Shown piece after piece: positions 1 to 7,326 of a stretch of 22,229 nucleotides of DNA. The translations under genes and the position numbers were made by a program. Position 1 is the stretch's first letter. Every line of letters begins with the position of its first letter. Under the pieces are notes generated by a model that was given only the letters and a program-made list of their open reading frames with translations, was not told where the DNA came from and searched no databases. Source of the DNA: CANNBR01 sp964592275 (GTDB taxonomy: Bacteria; Babelota; Babeliae; Babelales; CAIQNR01); contig CAZQDJ010000018.1 of the NCBI GenBank assembly GCA_964592275.1, positions 1 to 22,229 on the forward strand, read 5' to 3'.

Positions 1-2
1 AA

Positions 3-56
3 GTTTCGGATAGGAAGGGTAAAGCGGTGGCTTTTAAGCCACCTGTGAATTACTAA
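3..56 (+). CDS. Possible 3' end of an upstream gene (17 codons visible)
   Basis: An open frame enters from the left edge and reads VSDRKGKAVAFKPPVNY before a TAA stop at 54-56. The basic and proline residues would fit the tail of a small DNA-binding protein such as an antitoxin, and the next ORF starts 4 nt later, which is antitoxin-toxin spacing. The piece is too short to assign to a family. An 8-bp inverted repeat, GGTGGCTT/AAGCCACC (26-43), lies inside it. It may be a chance open frame. Confidence 0.25.
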   Translation, partial: VSDRKGKAVAFKPPVNY

Positions 57-60
57 CGTC

Positions 61-333
61 ATGATAAAAAAGAAAAAATTGAACTATTCCCAAGTTGTCT
101 TGGCTATCGATGAAATGTACAAAAACTTTGTGGTGGAAATAATTGACCAAACTATCATTGAAAAAGCTATTGCTATTGCTGTGAGATATTCGTATTCATA
201 CTTTGATAGTCTTATGATTTCCTCCGCTCTTGTGAGCAATTGTTCCATTTTGTATTCAGAAGACATGCATCATCAGCATGCCATTGAAAATATGACTATT
301 ACCAATCCATTTACCATTATGCATACTTATTAG
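61..333 (+). pseudogene. Truncated PIN-domain (VapC-like) toxin remnant
   Basis: The 90-residue product matches only the C-terminal two thirds of a PIN-domain ribonuclease, the toxin of VapBC-type systems. Visible parts are the FDSLMISSAL segment with the conserved Asp49, the SED motif at 66-68 (YSEDMHH), and the typical ITNPF ending near residue 83. PIN toxins are usually about 130-140 residues and begin with a strand carrying the first catalytic Asp (DTN-type motif). That part is absent, and the same frame is closed by TGA at 46-48. No Shine-Dalgarno precedes the ATG. I infer a 5'-deleted, inactive gene. Alternatively the N-terminal half lies in another frame beyond the window edge. Confidence 0.5.
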
Positions 334-358
334 AAGCAAATAAGCTCATCTTGCTTCT
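332..358 (+). terminator. Possible terminator hairpin after the PIN remnant
   Basis: AGAAGCAA (332-339) pairs with TTGCTTCT (351-358). The stem starts at the stop codon of the PIN remnant and is followed by a T-rich stretch. A second 8-bp stem, TACGGAAA/TTTCCGTA, sits at 373-402. Both stems are AU-rich and weak; the rest of 403-583 shows nothing recognisable. Confidence 0.3.
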
Positions 359-583
359 TAATCTGTAATTTTTACGGAAACCATGGCTTCAGTTTTTCCG
401 TATCTAGTGCCGGATAAATTTTAACAAAATACAACAACCGCCAGGAGCGTCTTGTAGTCTCTCAATCACCTATATATTGTAGAGAGAAAATAAGACAATT
501 AAATTGACTAGTTTTTGACTAAACAGAAAATGTTGGTAGCTCTTAAGTAAAGAAACGTTTTCTCACAAGTAAGGATCGGGTGT

Positions 584-1213
584 ATGAAGAAAAATTCGCG
601 TACAAAAAAATTCTACAAAGAAGACTTTAAAGAGCAGTTTGGCATTGCCTATCATTCTCATAATAAGGTGATGGCGCCAGAGCTTTTTTCGTGGGACATT
701 ACGCAAGATAAAGAATACACCATTAATCCTCGTCTTAACGAAAAACTTACCGAAAAATATGGAGCATTGATCGCAGAAGGGTACGCTGCTCCGATGTATA
801 TCACCTGGGTTAATAAAATGGTTGAGTATGGGGTATTTGCAGAAGCTGATATACGTCGTGGGGATATGGTTGCGGAGTATACAGGTATGTTAGGCCATGA
901 TGACGCAAATAACGATAATCCTTATGTATGGGATTACCCGACTATCAAGTATGTTGAAGTTCCTGAAAAAAAGCGTAAGAAAAAAATTAAATACTGTATT
1001 GATGCAGAAAAGTCTGGTAATTATTCACGATTTATTAATCATACGCATCGTAAATATCAAAATGTGGGGATTCACATTGTTCCTGCCAATAACTTTTGGC
1101 ATGTGATTTATGTGGCTCAAAAAGATATTTATCGTGGGCAGCAACTTTTGACTTATTATGGTACCCAGTATTGGCGCGATCGGCAGATTGTTCCTGCGCC
1201 GTTAATGCCTTAG
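584..1213 (+). CDS. SET-domain protein, putative lysine methyltransferase
   Basis: SET proteins transfer methyl groups from S-adenosylmethionine to lysine side chains; in intracellular bacteria some are secreted and act on host histones (established for Legionella and Chlamydia examples). Here the SET core spans about residues 80-200: GVFAEADIRRGD (83-94) and AEYTG (97-101) for the N-SET strands, NYSRFINH (146-153) for the cofactor-binding pseudoknot segment, and LLTYYGTQYW for the C-terminal catalytic Tyr strand. No signal peptide is seen, and residues 1-75 are lysine-rich and unassigned. A lysine-rich insert at 129-136 interrupts the SET core, as insert loops often do. AAGGA lies 8 nt before the ATG. 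It stands alone with its own leader. The family call is firm; the substrate and any secretion are unknown. Confidence 0.85.
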   Translation: MKKNSRTKKFYKEDFKEQFGIAYHSHNKVMAPELFSWDITQDKEYTINPRLNEKLTEKYGALIAEGYAAPMYITWVNKMVEYGVFAEADIRRGDMVAEYTGMLGHDDANNDNPYVWDYPTIKYVEVPEKKRKKKIKYCIDAEKSGNYSRFINHTHRKYQNVGIHIVPANNFWHVIYVAQKDIYRGQQLLTYYGTQYWRDRQIVPAPLMP

Positions 1214-1309
1214 TTAAAAGACATTCATTATTAAAAGTCTTGCATATTATTCAGAGGGCATGCTTTCTTTGGGGTAAATTTTTAAATCCCTTATTAAGGA
1301 GTTCCCTTT

Positions 1310-1906
1310 ATGAAGATTGTGCAAAAATATTCGTTAGCTCTGTTATTTGTATGTGTTTTACAGACAGAAGCTTTAGCAGGTGCGTCTGCAATTGACACGT
1401 ATGGAGTTGTTTTTCATTTGTTTAATCCAGTTCCTCAGCGAGGAGCTCAAAAACGTATGAATCAGCAGTTAGTTGAAAAAGCTTTTGCTGCAGGAGGAGA
1501 TTTTAACCAAGCATTTATGGCTCAGGTAAGATCTTTTCTTGTAAATGAAGCAAAATCGGCTTTTGATGCAATTGCAACTAAACAAGGGAAAAATATTGAT
1601 AGTCAGTTGTATGCTGAAACACTTTTGAAAGTAAAATTAGAAGATCCTTATTTTGAAAAACATGGAAAAAGTATTTATTTAGAAAATCCATTAGATCTTC
1701 CAGAACATATTTTTACTTATTTTGTAAATCCTTATTTGTATGATGTTTTGGCACAAATAGAGATTGAACTCCCTGAGCACACACGAGATCTTTCTATTGT
1801 TACGATACTAGGATACTTACAAACGGTTCGGATTGGTCTTAATTATCTCCAAACAGGTATTACCATTACTAATGAAGTTTTTGATAAACTTGGAGTACCA
1901 AAATAA
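1310..1906 (+). CDS. Secreted protein of unknown function
   Basis: I do not recognise the family. The N-terminus is a clear Sec signal peptide: KIVQK, then a hydrophobic stretch SLALLFVCVL and a small-residue cleavage region around EALAGASA, about residue 23-27. The mature part of about 170 residues is mixed alpha-helical, with no transmembrane segment, cysteine pairs or repeats. AAGGAG at 1296-1301 is well placed 8 nt before the ATG. It is monocistronic: a hairpin terminator follows at 1936-1967. Periplasmic or secreted location is inferred. Confidence 0.7.
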   Translation: MKIVQKYSLALLFVCVLQTEALAGASAIDTYGVVFHLFNPVPQRGAQKRMNQQLVEKAFAAGGDFNQAFMAQVRSFLVNEAKSAFDAIATKQGKNIDSQLYAETLLKVKLEDPYFEKHGKSIYLENPLDLPEHIFTYFVNPYLYDVLAQIEIELPEHTRDLSIVTILGYLQTVRIGLNYLQTGITITNEVFDKLGVPK

Positions 1907-1935
1907 TAATATTGTCATGCAAGGTAATTGAAAAA

Positions 1936-1967
1936 GGGTGGCGATTAGCCGCTCTTTTTTATTTTAT
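1936..1967 (+). terminator. Rho-independent terminator
   Basis: GGGTGGC (1936-1942) pairs with GCCGCTC (1948-1954), counting two G-U pairs, around a 5-nt loop. It is followed directly by a run of T. It closes the preceding secreted-protein gene and separates it from the ABC operon. Confidence 0.65.
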
Positions 1968-2038
1968 TCCCTTTTACTTATACTAGGTTCATGATACGGT
2001 AACGATAGTTTAGTAATGTTTAAAAAGTGGTTCTGTCG

Positions 2039-2806
2039 ATGAAAAGAGTTCTTGTTGCCTGTTTTGTGATGGGCATGCTGTTTTTGGTAAGTGCTAGATA
2101 TTTAATTAAAAAAAATACTCTTGCTCCGCAATTAGCAAAAAATGTTTTAGTGGTTGGTACATCTGATGATTATCCTCCCTATACATTTTCACAGAATGGC
2201 AAAGTTGTGGGTTTTGATATTGACTTAGTTAATGAGATTGCTCGGCGTATGACTTGTCAGCTAGAACTTAAGGTGATGTCGTTTGATATCCTTTTACTTG
2301 AATTACAACGAGGAACTATTCAAGTCATTGCCGCTGGTCTTACTCCTACCCAAGAACGAGCATTGAGAGTTTCTTTTAGTTCACCGTATATAACTGCTGA
2401 TCCACTTCTTGCAGTAACAAGGGCAACTGATCCTGTTGTTTGTGATCTTGCTGCTATGCAAGGTAAAATAGTGGTGGTTAATGAGGGGTATACGGCCGAT
2501 TTTTATATGTCCGCACAATCTGGAATAGTGCTTGAAAAACGGGAAACAGTGGCAGAGGCATTGCTTGCGTTAGAACGTTATAAAGCAGATGTGTACGTTG
2601 TTGCACAAAGCGCCTATCAGCCGTTTTTAAAAACAAAGGGGCATGATCAATTTAAATCACATCCTCTTGCAGATATTACTGAAAAATATGCTCTTGCAGT
2701 TTCGAAAAAATATCCAGAATTGTTTGAAAAAATAGAAGCGACGTTAGCGGAATTACATGAAGATGGAACATTAGATGACCTTAAAAGAAAATGGGGATTA
2801 GTATGA
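2039..2806 (+). CDS. Polar amino acid ABC transporter, substrate-binding protein
   Basis: This is the solute receptor of an amino acid importer, family 3 periplasmic binding protein. After a hydrophobic N-terminal segment (about residues 4-19) comes the classical start of the fold, VVGTSDDYPPYTF, then GFDIDLVNEIA, AAGLTPTQERA, SFSSPYI and the C-terminal DGTLDDLKRKWG. At 255 residues it is normal length. No lipobox cysteine follows the hydrophobic segment, so it may be released, or anchored by an uncleaved signal. I chose ATG 2039 over the in-frame GTG at 2027 because it gives a normal signal peptide; neither has a strong ribosome site. It is the first gene of a coupled operon. The closest textbook relatives bind arginine, glutamine or histidine; the actual ligand cannot be read here. 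Confidence 0.88.
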   Translation: MKRVLVACFVMGMLFLVSARYLIKKNTLAPQLAKNVLVVGTSDDYPPYTFSQNGKVVGFDIDLVNEIARRMTCQLELKVMSFDILLLELQRGTIQVIAAGLTPTQERALRVSFSSPYITADPLLAVTRATDPVVCDLAAMQGKIVVVNEGYTADFYMSAQSGIVLEKRETVAEALLALERYKADVYVVAQSAYQPFLKTKGHDQFKSHPLADITEKYALAVSKKYPELFEKIEATLAELHEDGTLDDLKRKWGLV

Positions 2807-3447
2807 TAGATTTTGATCTCATGAATAGTGCACTACCGTTACTTGCAAAAGCATCGGTAAACACTTTGGTTATTGCTTTTTTTTCTACTTTGATTGGATT
2901 GTGCGGCGGGACCGCGATCGCCTTGGCAGAGCAAAGCCACATTCGTTTGTTACGTTTGGTAGCAGCATTCTATGTAACGGTTGTTCGTGGTACTCCTATG
3001 ATTGTTCAGATTGCGTTTCTTTATTATGGCTTAAATCTTCCATTTTCTCCGATTGTGGTTGCCATTATGGCTATTGGTTTAAATAGTAGCGCGTATGTGA
3101 GTCAAACAATTAAAACTGGGATTAATTCAGTTGCCAAAGGCGAAATTGAAGCCGCTATTGTCATGGGAATAAAGCGACGTGATATCATGCGTTATATTAT
3201 TTTGCCTCAAGCTTTCCGTTCTATTTTCCCTTCATTAGGTAATGAATTTGTAACTCTTATTAAAGATTCTAGTTTGGCTTATATTATTGGGGTTCATGAA
3301 CTGTTTAAAGAGAGTCGTAATTTAATGAATGTTACGTATGACGTAATCACTGTTTATGTAGCAGTTACCCTTTTTTACTTGGTGTTAACGTATAGCGTGA
3401 CATTGCTATTGCGACAGTATGAAAAAAGTTGGGAGCGCACATGTTAA
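2803..3447 (+). CDS. Polar amino acid ABC transporter, permease
   Basis: This is the inner-membrane channel subunit of a His/Glu/Gln/Arg/opine-type importer, 214 residues. It has about five hydrophobic segments, a TVVRGTPMIVQI segment typical of the HEQRO permease N-terminal part, and the EAA loop (GINSVAKGEIEAAIVMGIKRRDIMRYIILPQAF) that docks onto the ATPase. ATG 2803 overlaps the TGA of the binding-protein gene (ATGA) and has GGGGA a few nt upstream, so it is preferred to the in-frame ATG at 2791. Only one permease gene is present, which suggests a homodimeric channel. Confidence 0.88.
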   Translation: MIDFDLMNSALPLLAKASVNTLVIAFFSTLIGLCGGTAIALAEQSHIRLLRLVAAFYVTVVRGTPMIVQIAFLYYGLNLPFSPIVVAIMAIGLNSSAYVSQTIKTGINSVAKGEIEAAIVMGIKRRDIMRYIILPQAFRSIFPSLGNEFVTLIKDSSLAYIIGVHELFKESRNLMNVTYDVITVYVAVTLFYLVLTYSVTLLLRQYEKSWERTC

Positions 3448-4151
3448 AGCTTGAAAACCTTACAAAAAAATTTCATGAAAAAAATGTTCTTGATGGGGTT
3501 AACCTTGAAGTTAAAAAGGGTGAAATAGCTCTTCTTATTGGTTCTTCTGGTGTTGGTAAATCAACATTGCTACGTGTACTTTGTGGTCTTGAAACAGTTG
3601 ATCGGGGAATGATGGCGCTTGATGAAATACCTTTGACGCGAAAGAGTCACAGCATTGGTATGGTATTTCAGCATATGAATTTGTTTTCAAATATGAATGT
3701 AATAACCAATATCACCTTTCCTCTTGAAAAAGCTTTGGGATATTCGCCAAAAACAGCACAATTATTGGCACTCGAATTTTTACATAAATATGATTTGGCA
3801 GATAAAGCGACCTTATGCGTGAAAAAACTTTCTGGTGGACAAAAACAGCGCCTTGCATTGATTCGTACCCTTGCATTAAAACCGGAAGTTATTTGTTTTG
3901 ATGAACCAACATCAGCGCTTGATCCAGTACTTACTTTGCAAGTTGCACAAAATATTGCACAGTTAGCGCATGATGGCTACACCATTCTTGTTACTACGCA
4001 CGATACTTTATTGATAGAAAAGCTTCCCTGTACTATTCATTTGATGGATAAAGGAGCGATTGTGCAATCAGCTCATTTTCATGATTATTGGCAAGATTCT
4101 GAAAAGTATCCACGTATTGCTCGTTTTATTCGAGGTCATGAACGAGAATAA
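3441..4151 (+). CDS. Polar amino acid ABC transporter, ATP-binding protein
   Basis: This is the cytoplasmic ATPase that powers the importer. All nucleotide-binding motifs are present: Walker A GSSGVGKST (34-42), Q-loop Gln77 in MVFQHMN, signature LSGGQKQR (130-137), Walker B VICFDEPTSALD (150-161) and the H-loop His187 in TTHD. At 236 residues it is the usual GlnQ/HisP-like size. ATG 3441 lies inside the 3' end of the permease gene (7-bp overlap) with GGGAG five nt upstream, which is better than the in-frame TTG at 3429. Translational coupling should keep subunit amounts balanced. Confidence 0.92.
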   Translation: MLKLENLTKKFHEKNVLDGVNLEVKKGEIALLIGSSGVGKSTLLRVLCGLETVDRGMMALDEIPLTRKSHSIGMVFQHMNLFSNMNVITNITFPLEKALGYSPKTAQLLALEFLHKYDLADKATLCVKKLSGGQKQRLALIRTLALKPEVICFDEPTSALDPVLTLQVAQNIAQLAHDGYTILVTTHDTLLIEKLPCTIHLMDKGAIVQSAHFHDYWQDSEKYPRIARFIRGHERE

Positions 4152-4211
4152 AGGGAGAAAGCATAGATAATTTTAGTATTATTTGTTCCTCGTATTTTGA
4201 AAGGTAAAATG

Positions 4212-4466
4212 ATGAAAAAGATGGTAATTGTTCTTGGATTAGTATCGGGTGCTGTAAAAGCTAGTAGTAGTCCTCAAGACGTACTGGTGTGGGAGCATTA
4301 CGAAGATGTTTCTGAAAAGGTTAAGCGATTTGATCAAACGATAGCTGCAACAGAAGCTGAACTTAAACAAGCTACAATAGGCTTTGATGCATTTCGAATT
4401 TTGTATCTAAAACAATTGCTTGAAAATCATAAATCAAAAAAAGCACAATTACGTGATCGTAAGTAG
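4212..4466 (+). CDS. Small exported protein of unknown function
   Basis: The 84-residue product has a signal peptide (KKMVIVLGLVSGAVKA, cleavage likely after VKA) and a mature part of about 65 residues, rich in Lys, Glu and Gln and predicted helical (FDQTIAATEAELKQATIGFDAFRILYLKQLLENHKSKKAQL), possibly a short coiled coil. GAAAGG at 4199-4204 favours ATG 4212; ATG 4209 is possible. It follows the ATPase gene after 60 nt and may share its transcript. The family is not recognised. Its 3' end faces the sbcD-like gene with only 12 nt between stops. Confidence 0.6.
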   Translation: MKKMVIVLGLVSGAVKASSSPQDVLVWEHYEDVSEKVKRFDQTIAATEAELKQATIGFDAFRILYLKQLLENHKSKKAQLRDRK

Positions 4467-4478
4467 AAAATAAAAAAA

Positions 4479-5720
4479 TTAACTTTCGTTTTCTTCACAG
4501 CAATCGGCCTCTGCATAAAGTTCAAGAGCCTTCTGAATAAGAAGGTTCTTTTTTGTTGAGGTATCTGTTCGTTCTTCAAAGTAAGAATCAAGTAAAGTAG
4601 CAAGATCAGTTTCTACTTTCATGCCGCGTCGTTTTTGTCGAGTAGTAACTTCATGAATTGGTAAAATACCAACGAGATATTGTGTGCATGCACATGCTCG
4701 TTCAATGGCTGCAATATCGACGCAATCTTTAACTCCAGCTGGAACGTGGTAGATGATCTTTACTACCGCGCCATCGATCGGTTGTTCATGTAATTTTGCA
4801 AGCAGTTGTTCGGTATGTTTTTCTGTATCTTCGCTTAGCGTTACTTCTACTTGGATAAAAGGGCGCGTTGGCAATTCTCTAAATTCATGTATCGTTTTTT
4901 TTCGTTCAAGACGTACTACGCAAAACCCTTTTTCTTCTTTTCGTTCGCCAAAATCTACTCGTTCAATTGATCCTGAATACACCACTGCTGGGTATCCATG
5001 AGGATTTAAATCTTGATAGCGATGTAAATGGCCAAGGGCAACGTAATCGAACGGTTCAATGGCAAGCTGGGAGGTGAAAAGTGTTGGGTCGTTGCCGTAA
5101 ATTGCACGTTTTTCAGAGCCAGAAAAAACACCAGAAGCAACAGTCAAATGACCGGTAAGTACAGAAGGTATAGTTGGATCGCATTGCTGCGCGTAATGGG
5201 TAACAATTGCACTGACCGACTCTGCAATGTAGCGGGTAATGTGATCAAAAGATTCTGAAAGGTGTTTTTTATTGAGGCTGATGGTGTTACGTGTTGGCCA
5301 GGGAATACCGACAATTTGAACAGGGCCATTTTTAGTTTGCAGCACCAGAAGTTCTGGTTTTGCCATGACATGAAATCCTTCAAGGGGCATGTCTCCAAAA
5401 ATTTCAAGGCTGTTTGCTTTACCAAAACTGAGCGGATTATCATGATTGCCAACAACAATAACAACCGGAATGTTTGCAGTATGTAATCGTAAAAAACAAC
5501 GCATAAGTAATTTTTGTTGTGTTGGACTTGGGTTTGCTGTTTTGTACGCATCTCCTGCAAATAAAAAGAAGTCGACTTTGTTATCGATCGCATAATCGAT
5601 GCAGAGGTTGAGTGCTTTTTCAAAATCCAGAAGACGGGAGTGGATCCCCGTCTTCTGATCTAATTTACCGTAGTTTTCAACACCAAAATGTATGTCTGCT
5701 GTGTGTACAAAAGTAATCAT
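4479..5720 (-). CDS. sbcD: SbcD/Mre11-like metallophosphoesterase (DNA exonuclease subunit)
   Basis: SbcD, with the SbcC ATPase, trims DNA ends and opens hairpins. The calcineurin-type motifs occur in order: DIH (Asp9, His11), GDAY (Asp57), GNHDN (91-95), then TGHLT and ALGHLHR carrying the metal-binding histidines. A capping/C-terminal region follows. At 413 residues it fits SbcD/Mre11 nucleases. Its ATG overlaps the glmU stop by 4 bp (ATGA), so it is translationally coupled to a cell-wall precursor gene, an unusual partner. No sbcC is in the window. The enzyme class is firm; the precise gene name is likely but depends on an SbcC partner elsewhere. Confidence 0.8.
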   Translation of the reverse strand: MITFVHTADIHFGVENYGKLDQKTGIHSRLLDFEKALNLCIDYAIDNKVDFFLFAGDAYKTANPSPTQQKLLMRCFLRLHTANIPVVIVVGNHDNPLSFGKANSLEIFGDMPLEGFHVMAKPELLVLQTKNGPVQIVGIPWPTRNTISLNKKHLSESFDHITRYIAESVSAIVTHYAQQCDPTIPSVLTGHLTVASGVFSGSEKRAIYGNDPTLFTSQLAIEPFDYVALGHLHRYQDLNPHGYPAVVYSGSIERVDFGERKEEKGFCVVRLERKKTIHEFRELPTRPFIQVEVTLSEDTEKHTEQLLAKLHEQPIDGAVVKIIYHVPAGVKDCVDIAAIERACACTQYLVGILPIHEVTTRQKRRGMKVETDLATLLDSYFEERTDTSTKKNLLIQKALELYAEADCCEENES

Positions 5721-7192
5721 AAGCTCGTTTCAGAATTACTCGTAAAATCGTTTGACTTAAATGCTGCAAAAAAAGGCTGGGTAGTTTCGCTATCGTCAGA
5801 CTCTTTTGCTGCTTTTGGTTTACGCAAATTGCGCGCATAGCCTTCTTTATTAATTTGGCGTTCGCGTGCAATGGCAAGTGCATGTTCAGGAACATCTTTA
5901 GTGATGGTTGAACCTGCTGCACAAAAAGCATGTTTTTTTATGGTGACTGGTGCAATAAGGGTATTATTGCTGCCGATAAAAACATCATCTTCCACAATTG
6001 TTTTGAATTTGTCAGTTCCGTTGTAATTACAGGTGATAGTGCCAGCACCAATGTTAACTCGTTTTCCAATCTTGGCATCTCCAAGGTAGGAAAGGTGTTT
6101 TGCTTTGCTTTCTTGACCAACGGTACACTTTTTGACTTCAACAAAGTTACCAATGACAGCTTTTTCTTGAATAACAGATTTTTCATGAATATGAGCAAAT
6201 GGTCCAACGGATGCAGATTCTTCAATAGTTGCATTACTAATAACGCAATGAGAAAGAACTGATGCTCCATCTTTTATTATGCTATTTTTTAAAATTGAAA
6301 AAGCATCAATGGTGCAATTTTTTCCGACTTTAGTTCCGGCAAGAAGGTGTGCTGCTGAACCGATAAAAGTACCAGTACCGATGGTGACGTTTAGATCGAT
6401 TTCGATATTGTGGGCAATTGAAAAATGAACCCCATGGTCCATCCAGTATCTAATGATTTCAGATTTTTTGATTTGTTCGGCGGCCCAGAGTTCTTTAAAA
6501 TTATTAATTCCTCGGATGCAATCAAATGCGGCCGAGATAGTTTCAACCCCTAGTTTTTTATCACTGGCTATTTTTATAAGGTCGGTGATGTACCATTCGT
6601 GTGCAATGGTACTTTGTTGAAGATCTTGAATGTTTTCTTCTAAGAATGTGCGTTTCACTAAATAAATACCAGCATTGATACAGCAGCTTTCGGAGGTGTC
6701 GCCTTTGAATTCTTTAGCTTCGATAATTTCTATAGAATCACTTTCCTTAATAACGCGACCGTAACCAGAAGCGCCAGAATCGCAATTGTGTGCAGTGACA
6801 AAACTAATGGCAGCATCTTTATGAACGTGACGTTCGTATAATTTTTTGATGATATCAGCATTAACAAGAGGCATGTCTCCATTCATAATCAAAATGTGGT
6901 CACGGGTCCAAGTGCTTTGCGAGCAAGCAATAGCATGCCCTGTTCCTAGTTGTTCTGTTTGATGTATAAAAGTAACATCATGAGGAAATTGTCGTGCAAC
7001 AGTTTTTTCAACAAGTTCCTTTTGAAAACCAACAACCACGGTAACGGGAAGTTTGAGTTCTACTAAAAGGCTTACTGGATAGAGGATCATTTCTTGCCCG
7101 CAAATTTTTTCAACGAGTTTTGTTTTACCTGTTTTAAACCGGGATGATTTGCCTGCGGCAAGAATAACCGCTTGTACACTTTTAAGAGTCAT
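5717..7192 (-). CDS. glmU: Bifunctional UDP-GlcNAc pyrophosphorylase / GlcN-1-P acetyltransferase
   Basis: GlmU makes UDP-N-acetylglucosamine for peptidoglycan and lipopolysaccharide. The N-terminal uridylyltransferase shows LAAGKSSRF with Lys23/Lys25 (11-25), QLGTGHA (81-87) and NGDMPL (104-109). From about residue 255 a hexapeptide left-handed beta-helix begins, with HLSYLGDAKIG (His366, equivalent to the catalytic His of E. coli GlmU) and NIGAGTITCNYNG. Where E. coli-type enzymes read GPFARLRP, this one reads GPFAHIHEK, so a substrate-binding Arg is replaced. A 30-40 residue polar tail extends past the usual end. I chose ATG 7192, preceded by AGGAGA, over an upstream in-frame ATG at 7267 that adds 25 unrelated residues. 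It is first in a glmU-sbcD operon. Confidence 0.93.
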   Translation of the reverse strand: MTLKSVQAVILAAGKSSRFKTGKTKLVEKICGQEMILYPVSLLVELKLPVTVVVGFQKELVEKTVARQFPHDVTFIHQTEQLGTGHAIACSQSTWTRDHILIMNGDMPLVNADIIKKLYERHVHKDAAISFVTAHNCDSGASGYGRVIKESDSIEIIEAKEFKGDTSESCCINAGIYLVKRTFLEENIQDLQQSTIAHEWYITDLIKIASDKKLGVETISAAFDCIRGINNFKELWAAEQIKKSEIIRYWMDHGVHFSIAHNIEIDLNVTIGTGTFIGSAAHLLAGTKVGKNCTIDAFSILKNSIIKDGASVLSHCVISNATIEESASVGPFAHIHEKSVIQEKAVIGNFVEVKKCTVGQESKAKHLSYLGDAKIGKRVNIGAGTITCNYNGTDKFKTIVEDDVFIGSNNTLIAPVTIKKHAFCAAGSTITKDVPEHALAIARERQINKEGYARNLRKPKAAKESDDSETTQPFFAAFKSNDFTSNSETSL

Positions 7193-7242
7193 GAGATTCT
7201 CCTCTTTAGACTTTTTGTGGAGATACGCAAAATGGTAGCACA

Positions 7243-7271
7243 AGTATGCATAAAGGTCTAAGGGCATGCAA
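7243..7271 (-). promoter_or_regulatory. Possible sigma-70 promoter for glmU-sbcD
   Basis: Read on the minus strand: TTGCAT (7271-7266), a 17-nt spacer, then CATACT (7248-7243). The start point would fall about 45 nt before the glmU ATG. Four of six bases match each consensus hexamer. This is by eye only. Confidence 0.3.
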
Positions 7272-7326
7272 TGGAATACGATTGTTCATGAATTACTAAA
7301 AATAAATGAGCGAAGAAAAATCCTTG

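Noticed and set aside
1..17. AAGTTTCGGATAGG resembles the right end of the MITE-like element (core TTTCGGATA)
   Set aside because: Only about 11 of 17 positions agree, the window edge cuts it, and the same bases lie in an open reading frame. A chance match is likely.
1096..1395. Plus-strand 99-codon frame bridging the SET gene and the next gene
   Set aside because: It overlaps both genes out of frame, and its composition (Cys, Trp, Ser rich) is unlike the neighbouring proteins.
5144..5623. 159-codon minus-strand frame within the sbcD-like gene
   Set aside because: It is an out-of-frame shadow of a gene with clear nuclease motifs.
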